NCBI GenBank assembly: GCA_045133795.1
Contig: JBGUUT010000035.1
Coordinates: forward strand, 1-14,120
Length of the DNA stretch: 14,120 bases
Direction: 5' to 3'
Origin: RGIG8597 sp045133795
GTDB taxonomy: Bacteria; Spirochaetota; GWE2-31-10
The notes beneath the pieces are model-generated. The model had not been told where the DNA came from. It was given only the letters and a program-made list of their open reading frames with translations, and ran no database searches. Of the stretch, positions 1-7,905 are shown piece after piece (within the stretch, counting starts at the first letter, position 1; the number at the start of each line of letters is the position of its first letter). Made by a program: the position numbers and the translations under genes.

Positions 1-13
1 TTCTTTACACATT

Positions 14-39
14 TTTGGTGAGATTTGGTGAGATTTGGT
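14..39. repeat. 10-bp direct tandem repeat, about 2.6 copies
   Basis: The unit TTTGGTGAGA is repeated perfectly at 14-23 and 24-33, with a partial third copy at 34-39. It lies in the gene-free left edge beyond the operon terminator and runs straight into the palindromic cluster that follows. I see no coding role. It is too short, and lacks spacers, so it is not a CRISPR array. Confidence 0.7.
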
Positions 40-130
40 TACGGTCCGTATCCTGTAAAGGTTACAGGCTGTAACCAATTCTGCACACCGGTTGTTCCCT
101 GTTAAGGTCACGGTCTGTGTTCTGGCAAGA
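37..130. repeat. cluster of overlapping inverted repeats
   Basis: Related imperfect palindromes follow each other. GGTTACG-GTC-CGTATCC (37-53) has one mismatch. CCTGTAA-AGG-TTACAGG (52-68) is perfect. GGTTACAG-G-CTGTAACC (60-76) is perfect and shares bases with the previous one, so only one of the two can fold at a time. A degenerate copy beginning GGTCACGGTCTGTG lies near 106-119. The patch looks more G+C-rich than the flanking DNA. It lies downstream of the minus-strand operon terminator, so it may be a dispersed intergenic repeat or belong to the neighbouring locus outside the window. Function unknown. Confidence 0.55.
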
Positions 131-142
131 AAACAGATGTAA

Positions 143-174
143 ATAAAAAAAGGTGCGTTTATTTTGCACCTTTG
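143..174 (-). terminator. intrinsic terminator of the mcsA-mcsB-clpC-TPR operon
   Basis: Read on the minus strand, an 8-bp perfect stem AAAGGTGC / GCACCTTT (174-167 and 157-150) closes a 9-nt loop and is followed at once by a T-rich run (TTTTATTT). It starts 6 bp after the TAA stop (181-183) of the TPR gene. Position, stem and U-tract all fit Rho-independent termination of the leftward operon. Read on the plus strand the stem is followed by only three Ts, so termination is mainly for the minus strand. Confidence 0.85.
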
Positions 175-180
175 CCATTA

Positions 181-2886
181 TTATTTATCCATACGAAAAT
201 ATTTATCTTCAAACATTTTTATTATTCGTTGGTTACGTTCTGTTTCTCCACGTTCTTCATAAATACGCAAAACTTCTTTCACGCTTTTTTCTACCCAGAA
301 AACATCTGACGGATACAAATAAAAAATCTTCAAAAATAAATCGACGGCTTTATCTTGATTACCGCTTTTTTCATACAAAATTGCTTCGTTATAACGAATT
401 TGTGCGTCCAAGTGATTCATCTTTGATGACGGAATTTTATTTATCACGGAAGCTGCAATTTTATAATTTTCAGTTTCCAAACATATTTCCAAAATCATTC
501 GCACTATTTCACGCACTACCGGTTTATCAATATCCACTTTATCAAGTAACGACTGAAGATTTTTCAAATACCCCTTGGCATTTTTATCCTGCAAATATTG
601 AACCGAATACGAAGCGTAAGAATAAAGAAGAGAATCTTGAGTCTTTACGGAATCATTCATTATCTGACTAATTTTTTCCGTATCATTCAAATAATACAAC
701 GCTAAAAAATAATAAAGTTGCGGTTCCGTAGCACGCGGAAAAAGCTTACAAAGATATTCCGCAGCACCCAACGCCGCCTCAAACTTTTCTCCGGCAAACA
801 TAATTTTATAAATCTTTATCAACTGCGGATAACTGAGATTCTGCGGATTTGTTTTCAACAACGCAATAAAGTTAGTCGCCGCTTCATCCAAATACAACGA
901 AGCTGCGTATGAATCCGCAAGGAAATACAACAAATCCGCATCTTTTTCATCAAAAAGTTCTTTCGCCAAATCTACACGACGAATTTTCAAAAACGATTTA
1001 AATAATGCCTTTTTAATTTTTGTTCCGCTTTCATTATTCGGAATGCGGCGATTCTTCTCATAAATCGCAACCAAGTCATTTTCCTGTTGTGTTTTTTGAC
1101 ACGCCATTACTAAGATATAAAGCATTTCCGCATAATATGAAGTCGCTTTATAATTCGGTAAATTATCTCGATGTGCCAATACCGCTTGATAATCTTCACG
1201 CTGAAAACATGAATAAAGATATACAAAAAACGGATAAGGTTCGTAATTTTGTTTTTTCCCAAAATAAACCTGTACTTCCTGAAAGTCCTTTTTCTTTAAA
1301 AGTGTCTCGGCAATTTTTTGCTCAATCATGGCACTTCGACCATACAGACTTTCATATTTTAAATAATTTTTGTACGCCTTTTCATACCGTTTAATATTAA
1401 AATGAGCATTCCCTAATTGCAACAAAGCTTCTTGTTTTCGCTCTGAAGTCACATTGTTTGCAAGGTAACTTTCATAACTGCGTATTGCACTGCCGTATTC
1501 CAACAGCATAAAATAAGCTTCACCCTTATCAACCATCGATTCATAATAAATACGGTCTTTTTTGTTAAACTTTTGCAGTTTCGTAAACTCAATAACAGCT
1601 TCTTGATAACGCTTTAAATGTTTCAAAGTTACGCCGCTCATATAAAGTACGCTGTCGTAACGTTCATCGGAAGAAAACTCCGCAAGCCAGCGTTTCATTA
1701 ACCGGCCGGCATCATCATAATTTTGTTCATTAAAACAAAATACGGCAAGATTGTACAAAACAAGATTTCTGTCAGATTTCGTAAGTTTATTTAACAAATC
1801 CGGCTCTTTTATAAACACATAATATTCATCTGTTCTGTTAAGTTCTGCCGCTAATTGATAATAAAGTTGCAATTCATCTTGCGTCATCTTTCCCGGTTCA
1901 ATCTTTTTTATATAAAACAAGCTTTTTTCTTTTTCCCCGATTTTATACGCCAAATCGCTCTTAAAAAACGGCAAGTAACTTTCCTTTGTGCGACTTTCCA
2001 AAAGGCTCAACGCCTCCGTAAATCTATCACGCTCATAGTCAATCAACGCCATTCTGCGTACGGCTTCTTCAAGTTTGAGGTTTTTATAAATATCATCAAG
2101 CAATTTGTATGAATCATCAGGTCGCTGAATACGATAATAAATATCCGCCATCAAGAAATATAAATCCTGCGAAAACGCAAAACTGTTACGTTCAAAAAAA
2201 CTTACAGCCTCTTTATCACGGTCTGTCATATACAACGCATAAAGATAATTGTAACGTAACACCGCCATCTCTTGAGATGCCAAACTGTAAGGTAACAATA
2301 AATCCATTTTGATTAATGCGTTTTCGTAGTCTTCTTCCTGTAAATAAACATCAGTTTGCAAACGTAGAACTTCAGCTCGATATTTATCATAACCGGGAGA
2401 ATCTACATATTCTTGAGCGTATTTTAAACATTCGGAAGTATTTTTCAGCAAAAAGTTATTTTTGATTGTTATATAAAGAAGCTTTTCGTGACGCTGTTTA
2501 TTCTTTTCCGTCGGCAAAAGTCGCACTATTGCCTTTTCGGAATCACTGTATTTTTCCAATAAATGATTATTTAACGAAAGGTAATAAAGAACATCATTAT
2601 AATATTGATAATCTTTTTTATCAAAAAGCTTCCACAACGGCGACAATGTTTGCGGAATTTTATTTTGCTTAATCAATGCAATTACTTGATAATACAACAT
2701 ATCATTGTACATTGACGAAGCCGGGTAATGAGCCGCCATTTCCTCAAAAGCTCTGGCGGCAACATCATAAAACCCGTCTTTATACAAAGCGTATGCAGCA
2801 CGAAAATCTTCCAAATCATCGGAAAAGATTGCCTGCGTCAACAATACCAACAATAAAACAAGACTAACTTTCTTCTTTATTCTCAT
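181..2886 (-). CDS. large exported tetratricopeptide-repeat protein
   Basis: A 901-residue protein beginning with a typical signal peptide: a basic n-region (MRIKKK), a hydrophobic core at about 7-19, and likely cleavage after the AIFS at 19-22. There is no lipobox Cys, so a soluble periplasmic protein is expected. The rest is almost entirely helical TPR-like repeats. The clearest units lie at about 375-520 (for example RYQEAVIEF, EYGSAIRSYESYL, RYEKAYKNYLKYE) and about 825-870 (GNQDKAVDLFLKIFYLYP). No enzymatic domain is visible, so a scaffold or protein-binding role is likely (family-level knowledge); the partner is unknown. The ATG at 2886 lies inside clpC, giving a 23-bp overlap, with a weak AGAAG ribosome site, so translation is probably coupled to clpC. 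It is the last gene before the terminator. It is odd for an exported protein to be coupled to a cytosolic unfoldase. Confidence 0.93.
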   Translation of the reverse strand: MRIKKKVSLVLLLVLLTQAIFSDDLEDFRAAYALYKDGFYDVAARAFEEMAAHYPASSMYNDMLYYQVIALIKQNKIPQTLSPLWKLFDKKDYQYYNDVLYYLSLNNHLLEKYSDSEKAIVRLLPTEKNKQRHEKLLYITIKNNFLLKNTSECLKYAQEYVDSPGYDKYRAEVLRLQTDVYLQEEDYENALIKMDLLLPYSLASQEMAVLRYNYLYALYMTDRDKEAVSFFERNSFAFSQDLYFLMADIYYRIQRPDDSYKLLDDIYKNLKLEEAVRRMALIDYERDRFTEALSLLESRTKESYLPFFKSDLAYKIGEKEKSLFYIKKIEPGKMTQDELQLYYQLAAELNRTDEYYVFIKEPDLLNKLTKSDRNLVLYNLAVFCFNEQNYDDAGRLMKRWLAEFSSDERYDSVLYMSGVTLKHLKRYQEAVIEFTKLQKFNKKDRIYYESMVDKGEAYFMLLEYGSAIRSYESYLANNVTSERKQEALLQLGNAHFNIKRYEKAYKNYLKYESLYGRSAMIEQKIAETLLKKKDFQEVQVYFGKKQNYEPYPFFVYLYSCFQREDYQAVLAHRDNLPNYKATSYYAEMLYILVMACQKTQQENDLVAIYEKNRRIPNNESGTKIKKALFKSFLKIRRVDLAKELFDEKDADLLYFLADSYAASLYLDEAATNFIALLKTNPQNLSYPQLIKIYKIMFAGEKFEAALGAAEYLCKLFPRATEPQLYYFLALYYLNDTEKISQIMNDSVKTQDSLLYSYASYSVQYLQDKNAKGYLKNLQSLLDKVDIDKPVVREIVRMILEICLETENYKIAASVINKIPSSKMNHLDAQIRYNEAILYEKSGNQDKAVDLFLKIFYLYPSDVFWVEKSVKEVLRIYEERGETERNQRIIKMFEDKYFRMDK

Positions 2887-5332
2887 GTTCTTCTAATGAT
2901 TCCATTTTCTTTAAAACAATTTTTTTATCTTCACAAAATACTTTTATAATATCATTGTCATTAATCTTTTTGTTAAGCAAATCAATAGATAAAGCATCGA
3001 TAATTTCTTTTTGGATAGCACGACGTAACGGTCTGGCCCCGTATTTTCTGTCATAGTAAGTATCAATAATAAAATCTTTTGCACTTTTATCAAGAAATAC
3101 GCCAATTTTTCGTTTTTCCATAAGTACGTCGACTGTCTCTTTAAACATTCCGTCAATAATAAAATGAAGATTTTCTTTAGATAACGGATGAAATACAATC
3201 GTTTCATCGATACGATTAACAAATTCCGGACTGAAATGACGTTTCAATTCATTAATAGCTGAATTTTTCACATCTTTAAAAGCACTGTCCGCATTATTTC
3301 CTACACCGCCGAATCCCAACACATTATCTTTGTTAATCTCACGAGCACCGAGATTCGAAGTCATGATAATAATTGTATTGCGGAAAGACACTACATGTCC
3401 CAAGTTGTCCGATAATTCGCCCTCTTCCAATATCTGCAAAAGTAAATTGAATACGTCCGGATGAGCTTTTTCAATCTCATCAAAAAGTACGATTGAATAA
3501 GGAGAACGTCTGATTTTTTCAGTCAACGCACCGCCTTCTTCATAACCGACATATCCCGGAGGTGCTCCCACAAGACGTGCGGTATTATGTTTTTCCATAA
3601 AATCAGACATATCAAGTCTGATAAGTGAATTTTCACTGCCCAAAAGCATTCGAGATAACGCCTTCGCCAACTCTGTTTTACCGACTCCCGTAGGTCCTAA
3701 GAAAATAAATGAAGCCAACGGTCGCTTAGGAGAAGTAAGCCCCAAACGAGCACGACGAACCGCTGATGATACCGCTGTAATAGCTTCTTTTTGTCCTATT
3801 ACACGCTTTGCCAATTCGTCTTCTAATTTCAGCAGCTTTTCATTTTCTTCTGCTTCTATTTCTGACAACGGAATTTTTGTAACAGACGACACAAACTGTG
3901 CAATATCTTTTTCTGTTACTTTTATATTTTCCTTAGTATTTGTTTTTTGCCAAGTTATCATCAACGCATTTTTAGTTTCAATCAATTTTTCACGTTCTTC
4001 TTTTATAAGCGAACATGCTTCATACTCTTGAGCTTTTATGTATTGATTTTTACGTTCTTCCAACTCTTTAAGTTTATTTTCAATATCTGAAATTTCTTTA
4101 GGTTTAGATGAATGTTTCAATTTCATCTTTGCACCTACTTCATCAAGTACATCAATCGCCTTATCCGGCAAGCAACGTTCCGAAATATAACGCTGACTTA
4201 ATAATACAGCCTGACGTATTGCTTCCGAAGTATAAGTAACATTATGATGACGCTCGTAAAGGTGTTTCGTTCCGTTCAAAATTTCTATTGTATCCTCAAT
4301 CGAAGTTTCCTCTACAAGTAAACTCTGAAAACGACGTTCCAACGCACTGTCTTTTTCTATATATTTTCGATATTCATCAAGAGTCGTAGCTCCGATACAT
4401 TGCAATTCACCTCGTGATAATGCCGGTTTAAACATATTAGACGCATCCATTGCACCTTCTGCTCCGCCGGCTCCGATAATAGTGTGTAACTCATCTATAA
4501 ATAAAATTACATCTGCGGATTCTTTGATTTCACGCATAATTTTTTTCAAACGCTCTTCAAATTCTCCTCGATATTTAGTGCCGGCTACTACCATTCCCAT
4601 ATCAAGTGCTACAATACGCTTACGCAACAGATTATCCGGCACATTTTTACTTACAATCTTCTGTGCCAATCCTTCTACAATTGCTGTCTTACCGACTCCC
4701 GGATTTCCCAATAAAATCGGATTATTTTTTCTGCGACGTGTAAGAATCTGAATCAGGCGTTGGATTTCATCTTCTCGTCCGACAACTTTATCCATCTTGC
4801 CGGATTTTGCCACTTCATTCAAATCACGTCCGAATTCTGCAAGAATAGAATTCTTTCTGGTATTGCTTTTTTCCGAAACATCATTTTTTCCGTGTCCTAC
4901 TGCTTTAATAATATAATCTCGATAATTTTCCGGAGTAATTCCCTGATGTCCGAAAGCTATCGATACCGGACTGTTTGAATCTATAATACAACCTAAAATC
5001 AAATGTTCCGTTCCGATAAAATTATGTCCCATTCGCTTTGATTCGATTGTACTGATTTCTATTACCTGTTGTAATGCATTAGACGGTGCTAATTCACCGA
5101 GAGAAACTGGAGCATTTGTTATATCTTGTGCAGCTTCAATTTCTTCGATAATTCCTTTTGGATTAATACCGTTATCTTTAAGAATTCTGCCGGAAACGCC
5201 TTTGTTTTCCTTTAAAATCGCCAACGCAACATGGTCGGGATAAAGTTTTTCCGCATTAAAACGTCTGGCTTCATTCTGAGCCAATTCTGCCAAAACTCTG
5301 GTCGCCGCCGGAGTAAAACCTTTACTCTGCAT
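2864..5332 (-). CDS. clpC: ClpC-type AAA+ unfoldase (Clp/Hsp100, class I)
   Basis: ATP-driven cytosolic unfoldase that feeds substrates to ClpP. Counting from the ATG at 5332 (822 aa), it has a double Clp_N domain (about 3-145), AAA1 with Walker A GNPGVGKT at 209-216 and Walker B VILFIDE at 275-281, arginine-finger region ALERRF (about 330-335), a UVR-like coiled-coil middle domain (about 410-458) where adaptors such as MecA/McsB bind in Firmicutes, AAA2 with Walker A GPTGVGKT at 546-553 and Walker B IVLFDE at 614-619, and an LGF ClpP-docking loop at 672-674. The middle domain separates it from ClpA, and the short coiled coil plus docking loop separate it from ClpB. Two ATGs occur in ATGATAATG; AAGGAG lies directly against the first (5338) but 6 nt from the second, so 5332 is preferred. 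It overlaps mcsB. Oddity: the first N-domain GTEH motif is YPDH (31-34), while the second, GTEH (107-110), is intact. Confidence 0.96.
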   Translation of the reverse strand: MQSKGFTPAATRVLAELAQNEARRFNAEKLYPDHVALAILKENKGVSGRILKDNGINPKGIIEEIEAAQDITNAPVSLGELAPSNALQQVIEISTIESKRMGHNFIGTEHLILGCIIDSNSPVSIAFGHQGITPENYRDYIIKAVGHGKNDVSEKSNTRKNSILAEFGRDLNEVAKSGKMDKVVGREDEIQRLIQILTRRRKNNPILLGNPGVGKTAIVEGLAQKIVSKNVPDNLLRKRIVALDMGMVVAGTKYRGEFEERLKKIMREIKESADVILFIDELHTIIGAGGAEGAMDASNMFKPALSRGELQCIGATTLDEYRKYIEKDSALERRFQSLLVEETSIEDTIEILNGTKHLYERHHNVTYTSEAIRQAVLLSQRYISERCLPDKAIDVLDEVGAKMKLKHSSKPKEISDIENKLKELEERKNQYIKAQEYEACSLIKEEREKLIETKNALMITWQKTNTKENIKVTEKDIAQFVSSVTKIPLSEIEAEENEKLLKLEDELAKRVIGQKEAITAVSSAVRRARLGLTSPKRPLASFIFLGPTGVGKTELAKALSRMLLGSENSLIRLDMSDFMEKHNTARLVGAPPGYVGYEEGGALTEKIRRSPYSIVLFDEIEKAHPDVFNLLLQILEEGELSDNLGHVVSFRNTIIIMTSNLGAREINKDNVLGFGGVGNNADSAFKDVKNSAINELKRHFSPEFVNRIDETIVFHPLSKENLHFIIDGMFKETVDVLMEKRKIGVFLDKSAKDFIIDTYYDRKYGARPLRRAIQKEIIDALSIDLLNKKINDNDIIKVFCEDKKIVLKKMESLEEHENKEES

Positions 5333-6380
5333 TATCATCTCCTTTCAACAGTGAACGAACTAAATCAGCTCGTTTTGCCGGAATTTCTCTGTTTTCATCC
5401 GGTAAATCAAATTTAAAAATTGCCTGTTGCAATTTATTAAGTAAATCTAAATCTATTTCCATAGGCAATTTTATTTTTATTCCCATTCGTAAATTCGCAC
5501 AATACCGAATCGCTTCATTTAAACCCAAAAGTCGCACATATTTTAATATTCCCAAACTTCTGTAAGCCGTATCTTCCAAAATCTTAGGAATCTCACTTAT
5601 TGCAAGATTTACGGAATCTTGTTCCAGTTCAAGAAAACTTTTCAAACCGGCGATAAAACGTTCCATTAATTCCTGTTCCGTCACGCCGAAATTAAATCTG
5701 GATGAAATCTCACAAAAGTCATCACAATCGGCTTTTTCAAAATAGCTTTTTTCCAATAAATAACCGCGATTAAAAAGCTCGTCTTGAACCTTTTCATAAG
5801 TTGTCGCAGCTTCTTTATTTTCCGCTGCAAGAAAATTAAAATTGCGAACCCATACAATGTGCATTAACGCCGTTATTTTAAATCCTAAACCACAATCTTT
5901 AAATACCGGCGAAATATACCCGTAACGTTCACTTGCACTTACACGTTCATATTCACAAACCTTTTTTTCCAATTCCGAAAGTTTTTTATAAACACTTTTG
6001 AATACGGGCTGAGTTGTCGATGCAAGAATTGTAACGTGGTTTTTATAGTTAAGAATTATTGCAATATTATTAGATTCGGAATAAATAAATTTTATATCTC
6101 TTTCATCATCAAGTTCTTTCAACCAAAGCCCTCGACTGTAAAGTTGAAATCTTTTTTCCTTACTCAAATAATCAATATTGCTGACAATTAAATTTCTTCT
6201 TTTCTTAAGAATATAATTTATAAAATCTTCTTCAAAATCATTGCGACATTCTTCCGACATAGCAGAAACGAACGGCAACTTCTCATAATTTCTTACCTGC
6301 ATTAGTCTGAAGTTTACAAACATTTCCTTCAATTCTATCTGCGGTTTCATAATTTCATTATTTTTTACTATATTGCTCAT
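5322..6380 (-). CDS. mcsB: McsB-family phosphagen-kinase-like protein, probably catalytically inactive
   Basis: At 352 aa it is close to Bacillus subtilis McsB (363 aa). McsB phosphorylates arginines to mark proteins for ClpC-ClpP. Fold markers remain: R25..R30-N31 in the N-terminal strand, LN....H115, Y155..G164-L-G166, ALMH at 171-174, DTAYRSLGIL at 270-279, LRMGI at 297-301, and a C-terminal REIPAKRA..VR (331-342) resembling the RDxxRA pArg-sensing motif. From memory of the B. subtilis sequence, the active site is lost: catalytic Cys167 aligns with Val159, the acidic pair in LNEEDH with Tyr112/Lys113, ATP-binding Arg31 with Met27, Arg176 with Lys168, and the RGxYGEGS loop is absent. Cys163 lies four residues from the catalytic position. 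It starts by an ATGA overlap with mcsA, with AGAGGAAG upstream, and overlaps clpC at its end. Family assignment rests on motifs plus operon position; the inactivity is inferred. Confidence 0.88.
   Translation of the reverse strand: MSNIVKNNEIMKPQIELKEMFVNFRLMQVRNYEKLPFVSAMSEECRNDFEEDFINYILKKRRNLIVSNIDYLSKEKRFQLYSRGLWLKELDDERDIKFIYSESNNIAIILNYKNHVTILASTTQPVFKSVYKKLSELEKKVCEYERVSASERYGYISPVFKDCGLGFKITALMHIVWVRNFNFLAAENKEAATTYEKVQDELFNRGYLLEKSYFEKADCDDFCEISSRFNFGVTEQELMERFIAGLKSFLELEQDSVNLAISEIPKILEDTAYRSLGILKYVRLLGLNEAIRYCANLRMGIKIKLPMEIDLDLLNKLQQAIFKFDLPDENREIPAKRADLVRSLLKGDDNAE
5339..5344 (-). promoter_or_regulatory. ribosome binding site that decides the clpC start
   Basis: AAGGAG on the minus strand, inside the 3' end of mcsB. 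Spacing is 0 nt to the ATG at 5338-5336 and 6 nt to the ATG at 5332-5330. Normal Shine-Dalgarno spacing therefore favours the second ATG, which shortens the protein by two residues. Confidence 0.7.
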
Positions 6381-6925
6381 TCTTCCTCTGCTTCATCATC
6401 TACATTTTCATCAATTTGCAACGCTTTTATTTTATCTCTGATTTCTGCAGCTTTAGTAAAGTCTTCCGCTGAAATACATTGTTTTAACTGTTTCCTTAAA
6501 TTAAAAATTTCAACCTTATAGTCGTGTTCCTCACGTAAATCTTCCGGCAATTCACCTCGATAATCGAGCGAATTATTCATATTTACAAGTATCGCATCAA
6601 TCAATGATCTGAAATATGAAAAACACTTTATACATCCAGCTTCATTTGTCTTTGTTATATCTTCTACGGTTTTTCCGCAATCCGGACATCTTAGATTCAA
6701 AATTCTAGCTGCTGCTTGACTTGCAATATTTGCAGTATTCATTTGCCCGTCAGCAAAAATATTAGAAATAAAGGATGAAAAAAGTTTATCTACATCTTCT
6801 GAACGAATGTTCAACCCTTTTGTAAGAGCACATTCAACACACAAGCTTATTTTACGTACGCCGTATGCTGATTGTTCCTGCATATGAAATACAGCATCTC
6901 GTTTCTTGCATATATCACACTTCAT
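6377..6925 (-). CDS. mcsA: McsA-like zinc-finger/UVR adaptor protein
   Basis: A 182-residue protein, the usual McsA size. Four CxxC pairs are visible (C3/C6, C29/C32, C80/C83, C98/C101), enough for two four-Cys zinc sites. A C-terminal UVR motif at about 138-170 (LRKQLKQCISAEDFTKAAEI) matches the UvrB/UvrC-type helical hairpin, and an acidic tail ends the protein. In Firmicutes McsA binds and activates McsB and links it to ClpC (established for that group). Its start has a strong ribosome site, AAGGAGAGG, and it overlaps mcsB by the ATGA tetranucleotide, so the two are probably made together. It is the first gene of the leftward operon, and no ctsR repressor gene precedes it, unlike the Bacillus operon. 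With a degenerate McsB partner, its kinase-activator role may have become a pure adaptor role (inference). Confidence 0.92.
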   Translation of the reverse strand: MKCDICKKRDAVFHMQEQSAYGVRKISLCVECALTKGLNIRSEDVDKLFSSFISNIFADGQMNTANIASQAAARILNLRCPDCGKTVEDITKTNEAGCIKCFSYFRSLIDAILVNMNNSLDYRGELPEDLREEHDYKVEIFNLRKQLKQCISAEDFTKAAEIRDKIKALQIDENVDDEAEEE

Positions 6926-7000
6926 TTTGCCTCTCCTTTATGAAAAATATATAAAATTAATAGATTATTGTTTCTGCTTATAGGCTAGCAATATATTAAA

Positions 7001-7028
7001 AAAATATTAAAGAAACAACAATTGACAA
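7001..7028 (-). promoter_or_regulatory. candidate sigma-A promoter for mcsA-mcsB-clpC-TPR
   Basis: On the minus strand TTGTCA (7028-7023) and TATTTT (7006-7001) are separated by 16 nt in an AT-rich gap of 122 bp between the TrmB-like gene and mcsA. Initiation would fall near 6994. No CtsR heptad repeat (GGTCAAA-type) and no CIRCE element are visible. The gap also lacks a convincing terminator, so read-through from the upstream operon is possible. Confidence 0.35.
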
Positions 7029-7047
7029 TATTAAAAGCCCCGTCAAC

Positions 7048-7887
7048 TTACTCTATCATTCCTGCTTCGCCGCAAGAATTTTCCGGCGAATATTGATTAA
7101 ATAAATTCTCCGTATAATCATTGACATTATAGTTACGTTCAATGTTGGAAATCTTCACATCATGAACAAAATGTTCCGTAGCAAAAGTTACCATCATATT
7201 ATTTTTTGTATAAATAGCTGCACCGCAGTGCTGTTCGTCGCCGCCGCAAAGCATCATTTCACTGCGGTCTTTTATCAAAAGGATTCGCCAACGAGCTTTC
7301 AAGTTTCCCAAACTTTGAATAAAACTTTCTTCCATTCCTTTAGAATGCAATTGAAAATGCGGAGGAAAATCTGTCAGTTTAGATAAGCTGAAAATATGAA
7401 CCGCAACTGACGGCGGCACTTGTAAAAGTTCTTTTCTTATCCATTCCAATTCATTAATCCCGGCACTGATAAAAAGCACCTTTTCAGCACTGCGAATCAT
7501 ATAAGACAATTTTGCCAACTGATGCACTCTGTCTTGAATCGTAACAAAAAGTTCATCTGCCGCAAGAGGTTTCATTTCTGCAAGTTGCTTTTCCAATTCG
7601 TCAAAAGCATTTCCGATACCTTGACTTACCGTATCACGAATTTCCGATAACGGTTTTAATAAATATGATGAAGACTTTGTTTGTGTCAGTTCAATTACAC
7701 CGTTTGCACGCATTTTTTCCAATGCACCGTAAACCAACGAACGAGAAATTCCCGTATTCTTTGAAATTTCATACCCGTTAGAACCGGGATTTTGTGCTAA
7801 ATATAAAAAAATTCTACTTTCATTTTGAGTCAGCCCCAATTTTGATAATGAATCAAAAATTTCTGAAGCCGGTTGTATTGCGTCCAT
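7048..7887 (-). CDS. TrmB-family transcriptional regulator
   Basis: A 279-residue protein. Residues about 10-78 form a winged helix typical of TrmB regulators: LGLTQNESRIFLYLAQNPG, then the recognition-helix region ISKNTGISRSLVYGALEKM (41-59) and the wing (IELTQTKSSSYLLKPL). A helical linker (about 84-106) leads to an effector-domain-like alpha/beta region (about 110-250; VLFISAGINELEWI, RWRILLIKD, TKNNMMVTFATEH) resembling the PLD-like C-terminal half of TrmB proteins. In archaea these domains bind sugars; in bacteria ligands vary, so the effector here is unknown. It starts at the ATG at 7887 with AAGGAAAG upstream, 18 bp after the CPBP gene, so it is the last gene of the envelope-protease operon. 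It may autoregulate that operon or act on the mcsA operon next to it (inference). Confidence 0.87.
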   Translation of the reverse strand: MDAIQPASEIFDSLSKLGLTQNESRIFLYLAQNPGSNGYEISKNTGISRSLVYGALEKMRANGVIELTQTKSSSYLLKPLSEIRDTVSQGIGNAFDELEKQLAEMKPLAADELFVTIQDRVHQLAKLSYMIRSAEKVLFISAGINELEWIRKELLQVPPSVAVHIFSLSKLTDFPPHFQLHSKGMEESFIQSLGNLKARWRILLIKDRSEMMLCGGDEQHCGAAIYTKNNMMVTFATEHFVHDVKISNIERNYNVNDYTENLFNQYSPENSCGEAGMIE

Positions 7888-7905
7888 TTACTACTTTCCT
7901 TAAAA

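Noticed and set aside
1..130. Minus-strand frame open from 130 to the window edge
   Set aside because: It has no start or ribosome site, lies beyond the terminator and is explained by palindromic repeats. Its translation resembles no protein.
14..130. Possible CRISPR array
   Set aside because: The direct repeats are only 10 bp, adjacent and without unique spacers, and no cas gene is present in the window.
153..671. Plus-strand open frame of 172 codons
   Set aside because: It lies opposite the TPR gene and starts inside the terminator stem. It is a shadow of A/T-rich minus-strand coding sequence.
2944..3222. Minus-strand 92-codon frame inside clpC
   Set aside because: It is an alternative frame within the well-conserved ClpC C-terminal coding region, with no recognisable product.
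6926..7047. Intrinsic terminator or CtsR/CIRCE operator between the two operons
   Set aside because: Only a weak AGTTGAC/GTCAATT pairing with a 15-nt loop overlapping the stop codon is present, with no clean U-tract. No GGTCAAA heptads or CIRCE arms are visible.
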